Below are positions 36,147 through 45,658 of a stretch of DNA of 64,000 bases, piece after piece (the stretch's first letter is position 1; each line of letters opens with the position of its first letter). The notes under the pieces were generated by a model. It did no database searches. It worked only from the letters and a program-made list of their open reading frames with translations, and was not told the DNA's origin. The translations under genes were made by a program, and so were the position numbers. Source of the stretch: Chelativorans multitrophicus (lineage in GTDB: Bacteria > Pseudomonadota > Alphaproteobacteria > Rhizobiales > Rhizobiaceae); assembly GCF_011317445.1 (NCBI RefSeq), contig NZ_JAAAPL010000002.1, forward strand, positions 558,001 to 622,000. Reading direction: 5' to 3'.

Positions 36147-36977
36147 TTAGCGGCCCAGATGTCGCGTCAGTCGGCGCTCAATGCGCTCAGTCGCGATCCG
36201 CAGCAATTCAACGAGTACGAGATAGATGAGCGCGGCCCAGATATATGTCTGAAAGTCGAAGGTCCGGGAGAAGGCGCGGCGCGTCTCACCCATCAGATCA
36301 TACACTGTGATGATCGCCACGATAGCGGATCCCTTGATCATCAGAATGATTTCGTTTCCATACGGCCGTAGCGCAACCAGCAAAGCCTGAGGCAAGATGA
36401 TCTTCCGCAAAGTCTGCCATCGCGAGAAGGCAAGAGCGGCTGCCGCCTCCCATTGGCCGCGGCCAACGCTTTCTACCGCTCCGCGCAGGATCTCAGCTTG
36501 GTAAGCTGCGGTATTGAGCGTGAAGGCGAAGATGGCGCAGAACCAAGCATCGCGGAAGAAGGTCCAAAGCCCAACGGCCTCCAGTTGCGGCCGGAAGGAG
36601 CCGAGACCGTAATAAATGAGAAACGTCTGTGCAAGCAGGGGGGTGCCGCGGAAGAAATAGACATATGCATAAGCGAGGGATGAAATTACCCGGCTTTCGG
36701 CTCGGCGTCCAACGGCGATAGGGACCGATAGGACGGCGCCTGCCAAAATAGAGATCACTACAAGCTGGATGGTGACCCAAAGACCGGAAACATAATTCGG
36801 TGTGTATCGCGAAATGAGCTCCGGATTCCAGGAATTTAGCAGAAAATAGAGCACTCCCAAGCCAAGCAGCACCCATCCGCTTAGCAGCACTAGGCCTGTA
36901 ATGCGTGCCAAGGTCCAACGCCTGACCGGCAGGGGTGGCGGCATATCGTCCAGCTCTGCCGTGCGGGGAAGGCTCAT
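36147..36977 (-). CDS. Polar amino acid ABC transporter permease (HisM-like)
   Basis: 276 residues with an N-terminal cytoplasmic tail of about 22 residues and a hydrophobic segment near 26-48 before the HisM/GlnP core. The core starts YTPNYVSGLWVTIQLVVISI and includes YVYFFRGTPLLAQTFLIYYG and the EAA-type loop ESVGRGQWEAAAALAFSRWQ. ATG at 36977 overlaps the stop of the partner permease (ATGA). It should form the heterodimeric channel with the protein at 36974-37687. Confidence 0.9.
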   Translation of the reverse strand: MSLPRTAELDDMPPPLPVRRWTLARITGLVLLSGWVLLGLGVLYFLLNSWNPELISRYTPNYVSGLWVTIQLVVISILAGAVLSVPIAVGRRAESRVISSLAYAYVYFFRGTPLLAQTFLIYYGLGSFRPQLEAVGLWTFFRDAWFCAIFAFTLNTAAYQAEILRGAVESVGRGQWEAAAALAFSRWQTLRKIILPQALLVALRPYGNEIILMIKGSAIVAIITVYDLMGETRRAFSRTFDFQTYIWAALIYLVLVELLRIATERIERRLTRHLGR

Positions 36978-37687
36978 CGCGACGGCCCGCTGGAAGAAAC
37001 CCGCCGCTCGATAGCCGAGAACGCAAAGGAAGAGAGAACGGAAAGGCCGAGATAAAGCAGGCAGGCAATGCCGAAGAACAGAAAGGCTTCCTTGCTCACG
37101 CGGGCCGCAATGCCCGTCTGGCGCAGGATATCGGCAAGCCCGATGACAGACACCAGCGAAGTCTCTTTAAGAAGGATAAGCCACAGATTGGAGAGGCCCG
37201 GTAAAGCCAGCCGGATAAGTTGCGGCAAGATGACCAGCTGCATGGTGCGCCGGCGGGAAAGCCCCACCGCGTATGCACCCTCGTATTGGCCGCGCGGAAT
37301 GGCGCGGAAGGCGGATACGAACACTTCGCTGGCGTAAGCGGAAAAAACCGCCCCGAGCGCCACGATACCGGCCACGAAAGCGTTGATCTCTATGGTGGCA
37401 GTTGCGCCCAGAACGCGCGTGATCTGCTGCACCGCGATCTGCGCGCCGTAAAAGACCAGGAATAGCGTCAATAGCTCAGGCAAGCCGCGGAAAATTGTGG
37501 TGTAGATATTGGCCGCAAGCCTAAGGCTAGGCTCCTCCGATGTCTTTGCAAGCGCGACCGTGAAACCGGCTGCAAGGCCGAATGGAAGGGTCACGAGCGC
37601 CAGCGAAATGGTGACGAGCACACCCAAGGCGATTTCGTCACCCCACCCTGCCGGGCCGAAACTAAGGAGGGTCAGAACGCCATTCAT
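36974..37687 (-). CDS. Polar amino acid ABC transporter permease (HisQ-like)
   Basis: A 237-residue inner membrane protein. The HisQ-type core has GWGDEIALGVLVTISLALVT, TIFRGLPELLTLFLVFYG and the docking loop FRAIPRGQYEGAYAVGLSRR. It follows the binding-protein gene after 127 bases that contain short hairpin-forming stretches near 37741-37800. Such hairpins often lower expression of the permease relative to the binding protein. Confidence 0.9.
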   Translation of the reverse strand: MNGVLTLLSFGPAGWGDEIALGVLVTISLALVTLPFGLAAGFTVALAKTSEEPSLRLAANIYTTIFRGLPELLTLFLVFYGAQIAVQQITRVLGATATIEINAFVAGIVALGAVFSAYASEVFVSAFRAIPRGQYEGAYAVGLSRRRTMQLVILPQLIRLALPGLSNLWLILLKETSLVSVIGLADILRQTGIAARVSKEAFLFFGIACLLYLGLSVLSSFAFSAIERRVSSSGPSR

Positions 37688-37814
37688 CTCCCGGTCGTGC
37701 CCGTCATTACCTCAATGCCAACGACGCCAGTTGGCTTCTTCAGCGGGAACCCGCGTGTTGAACTGCGTCGGCTTGCGCAGGTAAAGCGACGGGATTTCTC
37801 CCGCCCGCGGCAGC

Positions 37815-38600
37815 CTAACCGCCGTAAACGTCGAACTCGAAGTACTTGTCATTGATTTCCTTGTATTTTCCGTTTTCGCGGATGGCTTGGATAGCGGCGT
37901 TGAATTTCTCGCGCAGCTCATCCTCGCCCTTGCGGATGGCTATGCCGATTCCCTCGCCGTAGATTTCCTCGACAGGCGTGAGCGTGCCCAGCACCTTACA
38001 GCACTCCCCATCGGGCGTGCTTAGCCAGTCCTGCAGGACGATTACGTCATCGACCACAGCGTCCAGACGCCCGTTCGTCATGTCGAGCTTGTATTCCTCG
38101 GCGGTCGGATAGAGCTTGACCTCGCTTTCCTGGAAAGTCGCCTCGGCAAAATTGCCATGCGTCGTGGACGCTTGGGCGCCGATCGTCCTGCCAGCGAGAT
38201 CTTCCTTCGTCACGCCGGCGATATCAGAATCTTTCGCCACGACGATAGCCGGCGGCGTGTTGTAATATTTCTCTGTAAAGTCGACCTGCTGCTTGCGTTC
38301 GTCAGTGATCGACATAGAAGCGATGATGGCGTCGAATTTGCCTGCCTGAAGCGCGGGGATCATGCCATCCCACTCCTGCGTGACGAATTCGCATTCCGCA
38401 TTCATCTCCTCGCAGAGCGCGCGGGCGATATCGATATCAAACCCTTCGAGGTTTCCATCGGCGGTGAGATTATTGAAGGGTGGGTAGGCGCCCTCGGTTC
38501 CGATTTTTAGCTGCATCCTTTCCTGGGCTTGGGAGGCGCTGGCCGACAGTGCCACGAGCGCGGCGGAAAGAATGAGTGCAATACGTCCGGTGATACGCAT
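37815..38600 (-). CDS. Amino acid ABC transporter periplasmic binding protein (family 3, basic amino acid type)
   Basis: 261 residues. Signal peptide (RIALILSAALVALSASASQA), then the family 3 signature GTEGAYPPFNNLTADGNLEG and FDIDIARALCEEMNAECEFV. DAIIASMSITDERKQQVDFT is characteristic of Lys/Arg/Orn/His-binding proteins (HisJ, ArgT, OccT). Two Met codons start the frame; ATG 38600 is better spaced from GAGGGAG than ATG 38603. It heads an operon with two permeases, but no ATPase gene is present, so the system must borrow one from elsewhere. Confidence 0.9.
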   Translation of the reverse strand: MRITGRIALILSAALVALSASASQAQERMQLKIGTEGAYPPFNNLTADGNLEGFDIDIARALCEEMNAECEFVTQEWDGMIPALQAGKFDAIIASMSITDERKQQVDFTEKYYNTPPAIVVAKDSDIAGVTKEDLAGRTIGAQASTTHGNFAEATFQESEVKLYPTAEEYKLDMTNGRLDAVVDDVIVLQDWLSTPDGECCKVLGTLTPVEEIYGEGIGIAIRKGEDELREKFNAAIQAIRENGKYKEINDKYFEFDVYGG

Positions 38601-38888
38601 CATCTCCCTCACTGTTCTTGTTCCGGTCACCTTCTCAGGCGCCCGCTTTGGAGCTGATATTCCCATTCTTCCGGAAGGAAATGCAACGGGAAAGAGTAAG
38701 GCTGCGGTGGCCCATTCAACAATTCGCCCGGGGGCGCCTACCGGGTTGGCTCCAAAATCGCTCCCCTGAATGCGTCGGAAAACTCGAAAGGGGCAAGAAT
38801 CCCCTGCGCTTTTTTCTTGGTCAGGAACGATTTCCAAGCCAACGCAACAAGCCGCTAGACGGTCACCGCTACCTGACTTACCCCACGT

Positions 38889-39392
38889 TCAGTTTTTTCG
38901 GATCGATAAATGGCCAGCAATGAAATCGGCGATCCCGGCAACATCATCTAGGTCGTAGCGAGGGAGGCTTGTTTCGACCGGGTGATCGCTGGCAAGCGCG
39001 ACGATTCCCGGCACAAGGTCAGCAAGCGGCGATCGATCGCGAGCGCCGAGCCGTCGGCACTCGATTTTTGGATGCGGCTCCTTCTTGAAGCCTTCGATTA
39101 GCACCAGGTCGCAGGGTGAGAGCCGCGCCAGGATATCGGCGAGGTTTGGCTCTCCTTCCTCTCGCAATTCGTGCATGAGAGCCCAGCGACGGCTTGACAC
39201 GATGGCCGTTTCACTCGCGCCTGCCTGCCTGTGGCGGAACGAATCCGTGCCGGGCTGATCGATGTCGAAAGCATGGTGCGCGTGCTTGACGGTTGCCACC
39301 TGAAGGCCCCGTCGCACAAACTCCTCGGTGAGCCTGACAGTTAGAGTAGTTTTACCGGAATTCTTCCAACCGGTGATGCCAAAGACCTTCAC
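38889..39392 (-). CDS. mobB: Molybdopterin-guanine dinucleotide biosynthesis protein B
   Basis: A 167-residue P-loop GTP-binding protein: VFGITGWKNSGKTTL, VATVKHAHHAFDIDQPGTDS, and LVLIEGFKKEPHPKIE. It assists MobA in making the bis-MGD form of the molybdenum cofactor. GTG at 39392 with GGAG ahead gives a start right at the P-loop strand; the longer frame adds a low-complexity Gly-rich stretch. moaA lies 2.4 kb further along the same strand. Confidence 0.9.
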   Translation of the reverse strand: MKVFGITGWKNSGKTTLTVRLTEEFVRRGLQVATVKHAHHAFDIDQPGTDSFRHRQAGASETAIVSSRRWALMHELREEGEPNLADILARLSPCDLVLIEGFKKEPHPKIECRRLGARDRSPLADLVPGIVALASDHPVETSLPRYDLDDVAGIADFIAGHLSIRKN

Positions 39393-39569
39393 GTTTTCAT
39401 CTCCCCGGCGATCCTCTCCGCCGCCTCCTGCTCCTTTCAAAGAAGGGGCAGAAACCGGCACCGGAATTTAGCACAAGCAGGCCCCGGTACTTTTTGCCTT
39501 CGCATACGTACCGAAAAGCCTCTGGCAGAGTGACGCTCCCGGCCCTAACCCTGTCATGGTCCTTCCTTT

Positions 39570-40775
39570 TCAGAGCTCTCCCTTAGTCCTGGCAACCCGT
39601 ATCACGTAAAGTGTGGCCGCAATGCCAAGCGACGACGAAGCTAACATCAGGACCATCAACGGGTAGGCGCCGGTTTCCTGTGACAGCAGCCCGCCGGCAA
39701 GCGTCGCCAAAGCTGCTCCGACGCCGATCTGCAAAGCACCGCCGAGACCGGATGCGGAGCCCGCCAGGTGCGGTCTGACGCTCACCATGCCGGCAGTCGC
39801 GCTTGGAAGCGCAATGCCATTGCCCATACCGACAAAGAATGTTGGGCCGAAGAAGGAAAGAGGATGATCGTAACCGCCAAGGAACAGGACGATCGACAAT
39901 CCCATGCCCAGCGCGGCGATCGCATTTCCCGATAGCATCATTCGATTGATGCCGATAGCGCGCGAATAGCGGCCGGAAATGAAGTTGCCAAGCATGTATC
40001 CGAGCGAGACGACGCCAAAATAGAGCCCGTAGGTGAATGGAGAAAGGCCGAGGATCTCTGCCGCCACATAGGGTCCTCCGCCAAGAAAGGCGAAGAACGT
40101 GCCTGAGGCGAACCCCGCCGTAGCCACATAACCCCAAAAACGGTGTGAGCGCACCAGCTCGCGATATCCCCGGAACTGGGCTGTCAAGCTAGACGAGCGA
40201 TGCCTATTCGTTTCGCCAAGATCGACATAGATCAGGATAAGGGCAACGATCCCAAAGCCGAATGTGAGGAGGAAGGTGGAGCGCCAGCCGTAGGCCTCGT
40301 CCAGAATGCCCCCTACCAGCGGCGCGACCATCGGGCCCAAGGTCATGCCCATAGTGACATAGCCAATGCGGCTGGCCGCCTCGTCAGTGCCCACAATATC
40401 CCGCACGATCGCGCGCGACAGAACCAGGCCGGAAGCCGAAAAAGCCTGCAGAACACGGCAGGCAAGCAGCGCCTCTATGGTCGGTGCATAGGCCCCAGCA
40501 AGTGTGGCGATGCAGAAGACCGCAAAGCTGACCAGCATCACTGGCCGACGGCCAAAGCGGTCCGAGGCCGGGCCGATCCCGAGTTGCAGCACCGCGGTAG
40601 CGGCGAGATAAAGAGAAACGGTCATCTGCACGATGCCGTAATCGGCGCCAAATTGCTCGGCCATGCCCGGCAGGGATGGTAGAAATATATTGGTCGCTGA
40701 AGATGCCGTGGCGGCCACGGCGACAAGCGTCAGGATGTGCGGTGGCGTCGTCTTGTCGAATGTGGGGATGATCAT
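39570..40775 (-). CDS. Bcr/CflA-family multidrug efflux MFS transporter
   Basis: 401 residues and twelve predicted helices. The DHA1 motif A between TM2 and TM3 is GPASDRFGRRPVML. Motif C-like Gly/Pro content appears in MTLGPMVAPLVGGIL. NIFLPSLPGMAEQFG in helix 1 is typical of Bcr/CflA drug exporters. The ATG at 40775 overlaps the stop of the EamA-family gene (ATGA), so the two exporters are co-translated. Substrate unknown. Confidence 0.9.
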   Translation of the reverse strand: MIIPTFDKTTPPHILTLVAVAATASSATNIFLPSLPGMAEQFGADYGIVQMTVSLYLAATAVLQLGIGPASDRFGRRPVMLVSFAVFCIATLAGAYAPTIEALLACRVLQAFSASGLVLSRAIVRDIVGTDEAASRIGYVTMGMTLGPMVAPLVGGILDEAYGWRSTFLLTFGFGIVALILIYVDLGETNRHRSSSLTAQFRGYRELVRSHRFWGYVATAGFASGTFFAFLGGGPYVAAEILGLSPFTYGLYFGVVSLGYMLGNFISGRYSRAIGINRMMLSGNAIAALGMGLSIVLFLGGYDHPLSFFGPTFFVGMGNGIALPSATAGMVSVRPHLAGSASGLGGALQIGVGAALATLAGGLLSQETGAYPLMVLMLASSSLGIAATLYVIRVARTKGEL

Positions 40776-41722
40776 ATGCGGCGATCGTGGACAGGCTTTG
40801 TATCGAGCCCGCTCGTAGTTATGGCAGGCGCAGTGCTTTCGGTGATCGGAAGATCATGGCCGACGATCCGCTCCCGGTACAGCGCATAAAGCCCTGAGCC
40901 GACAACCAGGGCTGAACCGAAGAGCATCAGAGCGTCCGGAACATCGCCGAAGACCAGAAAACCTAGCAAGATCGCCCACAGAAGCGAGGTGTAGCGAAAG
41001 GGAGCCATGAAAGAGATGTCCCCCTGCCGCATTGCCTTGATCACGAACTGGTAGCCGACCACGACCAAAATGCCCGCAAGGAAAATCGAGAGCGCCGACG
41101 GCACCTCGACCGGTTGCCATCCGCCGGTAAAAGGCAATAGCGCGGCGCCGGACAAGGTGACGCCCGCCGAGGTCGCAACTGAAACCCCAACAGAAGGGAT
41201 GTCCTGGGGGATTAGCCGGGTGGAAAGGTCACGAACGGCACAGAACCCCACGGTCAAAAGCGCGAGCAGCGACCAGGCGCTGAAATCGCCCAGTCCCGGA
41301 CGGACGATGATCATAACGCCAACAAACCCGACACTGATCGCGCTCCAACGCCGCCAGCCGACCGGCTCCGCCAAAACCATCGCCGCCCCCATCGTAACGG
41401 CAAGCGGCAATGCCTGTAGCACCGCAGTAACATTGGCTAGGGGCAAATGGGCCAGCGCAAAAATGAAAGTAGTCGTACCCCCTATTTCGCAAGCGACACG
41501 GGTGAGGATGGACCTGTGGGCAAGAAACTTCAGTGAAGGGAAGCCATCGGTACGGAAGATAAGAATACAGAGCAGCGAGGTGGCAACGACGCCCCTCAGC
41601 AAGATCACCTGCCCCATCCCCATTTGGGGCAGGACCGATTTCGTCAAGGTGTCGTTGGTGGTTAAAGCGGCCATGGCAATAGCCATGTAAAGCGCACCAC
41701 GCAGATTTGCGTTAAGGGCCAC
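40772..41722 (-). CDS. DMT (EamA)-family transporter
   Basis: 316 residues with ten predicted helices in two EamA repeats of about 135 residues, e.g. GALYMAIAMAALTTNDTLTK and YTSLLWAILLGFLVFGD. GTG at 41722 with GGAG six bases ahead. These drug/metabolite exporters often move amino acids or purines out of the cell; specificity cannot be predicted here. It is the first gene of a two-gene unit with the MFS exporter. Confidence 0.88.
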   Translation of the reverse strand: MALNANLRGALYMAIAMAALTTNDTLTKSVLPQMGMGQVILLRGVVATSLLCILIFRTDGFPSLKFLAHRSILTRVACEIGGTTTFIFALAHLPLANVTAVLQALPLAVTMGAAMVLAEPVGWRRWSAISVGFVGVMIIVRPGLGDFSAWSLLALLTVGFCAVRDLSTRLIPQDIPSVGVSVATSAGVTLSGAALLPFTGGWQPVEVPSALSIFLAGILVVVGYQFVIKAMRQGDISFMAPFRYTSLLWAILLGFLVFGDVPDALMLFGSALVVGSGLYALYRERIVGHDLPITESTAPAITTSGLDTKPVHDRRI

Positions 41723-41807
41723 TTTGGCTCCGAAAGGAAGACTCGTAAGTATCGCTTATGACCGATAGCTGCCGAAAGCAATCGGTCCAGATTAGCGAAA
41801 ATGATTG

Positions 41808-42812
41808 TCAGCCGCCTGTTACACTCATGTGGCGTGAAACGGCGGGACGGCGGGTGCGCCGATCAATGACGAAATCGTGGCCCTTTGGTTTGCGGGTGAT
41901 CGCTTCGTCGATGGCGCGTGAGAGAAGTTCGTTTCCCTCCGAGGTGCGTAGGGGTGTTCGCAGATCGGCAGCATCCTCCTGTCCAAGGCACATATAGAGC
42001 GTGCCGGTACAGGTGACGCGCACACGGTTACAGCTCTCGCAGAAATTATGGGTGAGCGGCGTGATAAAGCCCAGTCTCCCGCCGGTTTCCGACACCGAGA
42101 CATAGCGAGCGGGGCCGCCGGTCTTATAGGGTATATCGGTAAGGGTGAATTGACGCTCAAGGCCAGCGCGAAGTTCCGAAAGCGGCAGGTATTGATCCGT
42201 GCGGTCGACATCCACCTCGCCAAGCGGCATCGTCTCGATGACGGTCATGTCCATGTTCCGTCCATGGGCCCAGCGCATGATTTCGGGTATTTCCGCCTCA
42301 TTGAAGCCGCGGAGGGCGACGGTATTGATCTTTATCTTGAGACCTGCTGCCTGCGCGGCATCGATCCCCCGACCAACGCGGTCAAGAACGCCCCAGCGCG
42401 TGATCGCGCGGAACTTTTCCGGATCGAGAGTATCCAGCGAAACATTGACCCGCTTGACGCCGCAATCGGAAAGTTCGGCGGCGAAACGCTCAAGCTGCGA
42501 GCCGTTTGTCGTAAGTGTCAGCTCCTCAAGAGCGCCCGACTTGAGATGACGCGAAAGCTGACGCATAAGATGCATGATATTCTTGCGCACCAGGGGCTCG
42601 CCGCCCGTGAGCCGCAAGCGCCGGACACCCTTCTCGATGAAGACGGTGCAGAGCCGATCGAGCTCCTCCAAGCTCAAGAGATCCTTCTTGGGAAGGAAAT
42701 GCATATCTTCCGCCATGCAATAGACACAGCGGAAATCGCAGCGGTCCGTCACCGAGACACGCAGATAAGTAATAGCCCGGCCAAAAGGATCGATCATGCT
42801 GCTCAGGTTCAT
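41808..42812 (-). CDS. moaA: GTP 3',8-cyclase (molybdenum cofactor biosynthesis)
   Basis: A 334-residue radical SAM enzyme that carries out the first step of Mo-cofactor synthesis with MoaC. The N-terminal [4Fe-4S] site is RCDFRCVYC, and [11 protein letters not shown] follows. The C-terminal cluster Cys are in [13 protein letters not shown] and LYMCLG. The conserved C-terminal Gly-Gly tail (SVTGG) is present. ATG 42812 follows AGGAGGACTGA. Confidence 0.97.
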   Translation of the reverse strand: MNLSSMIDPFGRAITYLRVSVTDRCDFRCVYCMAEDMHFLPKKDLLSLEELDRLCTVFIEKGVRRLRLTGGEPLVRKNIMHLMRQLSRHLKSGALEELTLTTNGSQLERFAAELSDCGVKRVNVSLDTLDPEKFRAITRWGVLDRVGRGIDAAQAAGLKIKINTVALRGFNEAEIPEIMRWAHGRNMDMTVIETMPLGEVDVDRTDQYLPLSELRAGLERQFTLTDIPYKTGGPARYVSVSETGGRLGFITPLTHNFCESCNRVRVTCTGTLYMCLGQEDAADLRTPLRTSEGNELLSRAIDEAITRKPKGHDFVIDRRTRRPAVSRHMSVTGG

Positions 42813-42943
42813 TCAGTCCTCCTACACGATCCCACTTCGGATCGGGAGCGTCGTTTTTCAAGCAAGGCTAGCATCCTCCGCTTATACCCCGCAATGATTT
42901 CGATCTGATCTTTTCACGCTGCCACAAAAGAAGGAAGCCTCTC

Positions 42944-43297
42944 ATGAGACCGCCAAAAGAACTGCGGGTGTCAAAGGATCGTAAGATCCTTACGGTGAGC
43001 TTTCCCGACGAGGCGCCACTATCGATGAGCGCAGAGCTATTGCGCGTCTTGTCGCCATCCGCGGAAGTTCAGGGCCATTCGCCGGACCAGAGGGTGATCG
43101 TGTCCGGCAAGAAAGATGTGGAGATTGCTCGCATCGAGCCGGTTGGGAATTATGCAATTCGCATCGTGTTCAATGACGGTCATGAAACCGGACTATACAG
43201 CTGGAGCTATCTCGCCAAGCTGGGCCATGAACGCGAGCAGCTTTGGCATCGCTATCTACAGGAGCTTCAAGAGAAAGGGCTAAGCCGTGAACGTTGA
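42944..43297 (+). CDS. DUF971-domain protein
   Basis: A 117-residue soluble protein. It matches the DUF971 (gamma-butyrobetaine hydroxylase N-terminal-like) pattern: PKELRVSKDRKILTVSFPD, EIARIEPVGNYAIRIVFNDG, and GLYSWSYLAKLG. Stand-alone versions are linked in some genomes to iron-sulphur cluster or molybdenum enzyme genes, and this one is transcribed divergently from moaA. Function not established. Confidence 0.88.
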   Translation: MRPPKELRVSKDRKILTVSFPDEAPLSMSAELLRVLSPSAEVQGHSPDQRVIVSGKKDVEIARIEPVGNYAIRIVFNDGHETGLYSWSYLAKLGHEREQLWHRYLQELQEKGLSRER

Positions 43298-43599
43298 GGG
43301 GTTGCCGTCCCAATGCGCACGCTTGCGCGGCGCTGGCAACCGCATCGTAGTACGTCGCGTTCGCCACGCCGCCTGGTGATTGGCCTCAAATCCAGGGCCA
43401 TTTCCTGCCCTCGCGCTTGGGGTTCAAATTCACGAGGCGGTTAATTGTTCTTTACTATTTAGTTACAGAACCGAGCCATCGTGCTGGTTCAGACTCCGCA
43501 GAATCGATGTAGTTTTGGTGGCTGAAGCCACAACGTCGGTCGTGCCGGCAGCCGGCAAAGGGGTCATCCCAGTTCTGTTACTCGGCGGGAGAAGAACAA
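43298..43599 (+). other. Leader region of the L,D-transpeptidase gene with two adjacent stems
   Basis: About 300 bases without a gene. Close to the start codon are two small perfect inverted repeats: GTGGCT (43518-43523) / AGCCAC (43526-43531), and TGCCGGC (43543-43549) / GCCGGCA (43551-43557). AT-rich sequence around 43440-43470 is the likeliest promoter area. Whether the stems act in RNA or as protein sites is unknown. Confidence 0.4.
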
Positions 43600-45585
43600 G
43601 TGAGGAAATGGATTCTGCAATCAGGAAGCTTGTCCGCGCTTGTTTTTGCAGCGACGCTGTTCAGCTCGACGCATCAGGCCGCCGCAGAGCGCTACCTGTT
43701 TGATATGCTCTTCAACAACAACCGATCTCAGGATCGGGCGGTGCAGCCTTCGCCCAATGGTGCAGCGGGACAGAATTCAGCGCCGAGGGCCGGCAGACAC
43801 GAAAGGCCAGTCGTCCGCAGGCCCCTTCCGCAGGTCTCGGCCCCCAGCTTCTACAGCTTCAAACCGGATCCTCTTGTAAAGGTCGACTTCGCCGCGATTT
43901 CATCAGTGCTTCGCAATCCCGCGGGGGAAGCGGTCGATACGCGCTTCACGGAAGCGCTGGACGGCCTTTCAGATTTCGATCTGCGCGCGGAAGAACGCAT
44001 CGCTGCGGCTCTGGTTCAGTACTACGCCCAATCCCCTCGCTTCATCTGGGTCGATGAGAATGGCCCGAACAAGCGGGCGGACGAAATCCTCGATGTTCTG
44101 GCGGATGCGGATGCATTCGGGCTTTCGCACATAGACTATGCCATTCGTGCACCCATTGCCGTGCAGCCGCAGGCTCCATCCTCATCGGCGCGCATGAAGG
44201 CACTTATCCGGTTTGAGATGACGCTTTCCGCGCGCGCCCTGCGCTATGCTCGCGATGCAAGACTCGGCCGCCTCGATCCAAACAAGCTGTCGGGCTATCA
44301 CGACTTCAAGCGTAAGCCGTTGGACGAGAAACTTGTGCTGGAAATCCTGGCGTCCAGCGCGGAACCTGCCACTTACCTGCAGTCGCTTCATCCCCAAAAC
44401 GAACTCTTCAACGCTTTGCGGGACGAATTGAAGAAGCTTCGCACCGAAGCGGAACAGGAAAAGGAAGAGATTGTCATTGCACCGGACATTCTTGTCCGTC
44501 CCGGCGCGAGCCATCCTGATTTTTCCAAGGTCCTGCTCGCGATAGAAAGCAAAGCCGACGACGATTTCAGGGCCGAGCATGGCGCCGTGCTGACCGCCCA
44601 TTTGGGAAGCCAGACCTATGCGGAAGAGCTGATCCCCATCATCAAAGCGGTGCAGAGACAGCACAAGCTCAGCCCGGATGGCATCGTGGGACAGCGCACG
44701 GTGAGAGCGCTAACTGGCGAGTCCGCGTCCAGCCGCATCGAGAAGGTGCTCCTGTCCATGGAGCGGCTGCGCTGGCAACCGTCCTATCTGGGCAGCGCGC
44801 GCGTGATGATCAATGTTCCATCTTTCACCGCCAGCTATTTCGAGAATGGAACAGAAAAGCTCTCAATGCGGGCGGTGGTCGGCCAGTCCTCCAGCCAAAC
44901 CTATTTTTTTCATGATGAGATCGAGTATGTCGAATTCAACCCTTATTGGGGCGTGCCGCGATCGATCATTGTCAACGAAATGCTGCCGAAGCTTCGCCGC
45001 GATCCCGGCTACTTGGATCGTGCGGGCTATGAGGTGTTCGATTCACGCGGCAGGCGTGTAGCGTCCTCCGCAATCAACTGGGCTGTCTATGGGGCCAATG
45101 TCCCCTATGGTGTGCGCCAACCGCCGGGTGCGAGCAATGCCCTTGGCCGGCTCAAGATCATGTTCCCCAACTCGCATGACATCTACATGCACGACACGCC
45201 GCAAAAATCGCTGTTCGCGCGCGACAGCAGAGCATTCAGCCATGGCTGCGTGCGCCTGGAGGATCCGGGTGCCATGGCGGCCGCCGTGCTCGGGATTTCC
45301 AGCGAGGAGGTTGCTGCCGAGATCAATAAGGGCCGGAACATGCGCCGGAACGTGCCAAGCAAGATACCGGTCTATGTCGGCTACTTCACCGCCTGGCCCG
45401 AAACCTCAGGATCGATTTCCTACCATGCGGACATTTATGAGCGCGACGCGCATCTGAAAAAGGCTCTGTCCCGGATTGAAGAGGTTCGCACGGAGGGGGC
45501 AGATCCAGTCCTGGCCGCGCAGAACGGCGATCTCCAGCAATCTCATAGCCTAGATATCCAGGCGGCCGAGCAGCACGTACGCTAA
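43600..45585 (+). CDS. L,D-transpeptidase of the YcbB/LdtD type
   Basis: A 661-residue envelope enzyme that makes 3-3 peptidoglycan cross-links or attaches proteins to the wall. Signal peptide at 1-30 (LVFAATLFSSTHQAAAE), then the YcbB scaffold region (LVQYYAQSPRFIWVDENG). A peptidoglycan-binding domain lies near 345-370 (IKAVQRQHKLSPDGIVGQRT). The YkuD catalytic domain follows, with SHGCVRLED; catalytic Cys is about residue 550, His 548. Start is GTG 43600 with GGGAGAAG ahead. The protein is complete, with an uncharacterised tail of about 50 residues. Confidence 0.93.
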   Translation: MRKWILQSGSLSALVFAATLFSSTHQAAAERYLFDMLFNNNRSQDRAVQPSPNGAAGQNSAPRAGRHERPVVRRPLPQVSAPSFYSFKPDPLVKVDFAAISSVLRNPAGEAVDTRFTEALDGLSDFDLRAEERIAAALVQYYAQSPRFIWVDENGPNKRADEILDVLADADAFGLSHIDYAIRAPIAVQPQAPSSSARMKALIRFEMTLSARALRYARDARLGRLDPNKLSGYHDFKRKPLDEKLVLEILASSAEPATYLQSLHPQNELFNALRDELKKLRTEAEQEKEEIVIAPDILVRPGASHPDFSKVLLAIESKADDDFRAEHGAVLTAHLGSQTYAEELIPIIKAVQRQHKLSPDGIVGQRTVRALTGESASSRIEKVLLSMERLRWQPSYLGSARVMINVPSFTASYFENGTEKLSMRAVVGQSSSQTYFFHDEIEYVEFNPYWGVPRSIIVNEMLPKLRRDPGYLDRAGYEVFDSRGRRVASSAINWAVYGANVPYGVRQPPGASNALGRLKIMFPNSHDIYMHDTPQKSLFARDSRAFSHGCVRLEDPGAMAAAVLGISSEEVAAEINKGRNMRRNVPSKIPVYVGYFTAWPETSGSISYHADIYERDAHLKKALSRIEEVRTEGADPVLAAQNGDLQQSHSLDIQAAEQHVR

Positions 45586-45623
45586 AATATGGCGACAGCA
45601 AGAATTCGTGGGAGCGCTGCGAT

Positions 45624-45639
45624 AGAGGCGGCAGCCTCT
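45624..45639. terminator. Hairpin between convergent L,D-transpeptidase and GST genes
   Basis: AGAGGC (45624-45629) and GCCTCT (45634-45639) flank GGCA in the 73-base convergent gap. There is no T-run. A weak candidate for ending either transcript. Confidence 0.35.
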
Positions 45640-45658
45640 CACTGGTCAAGTATTTGGT

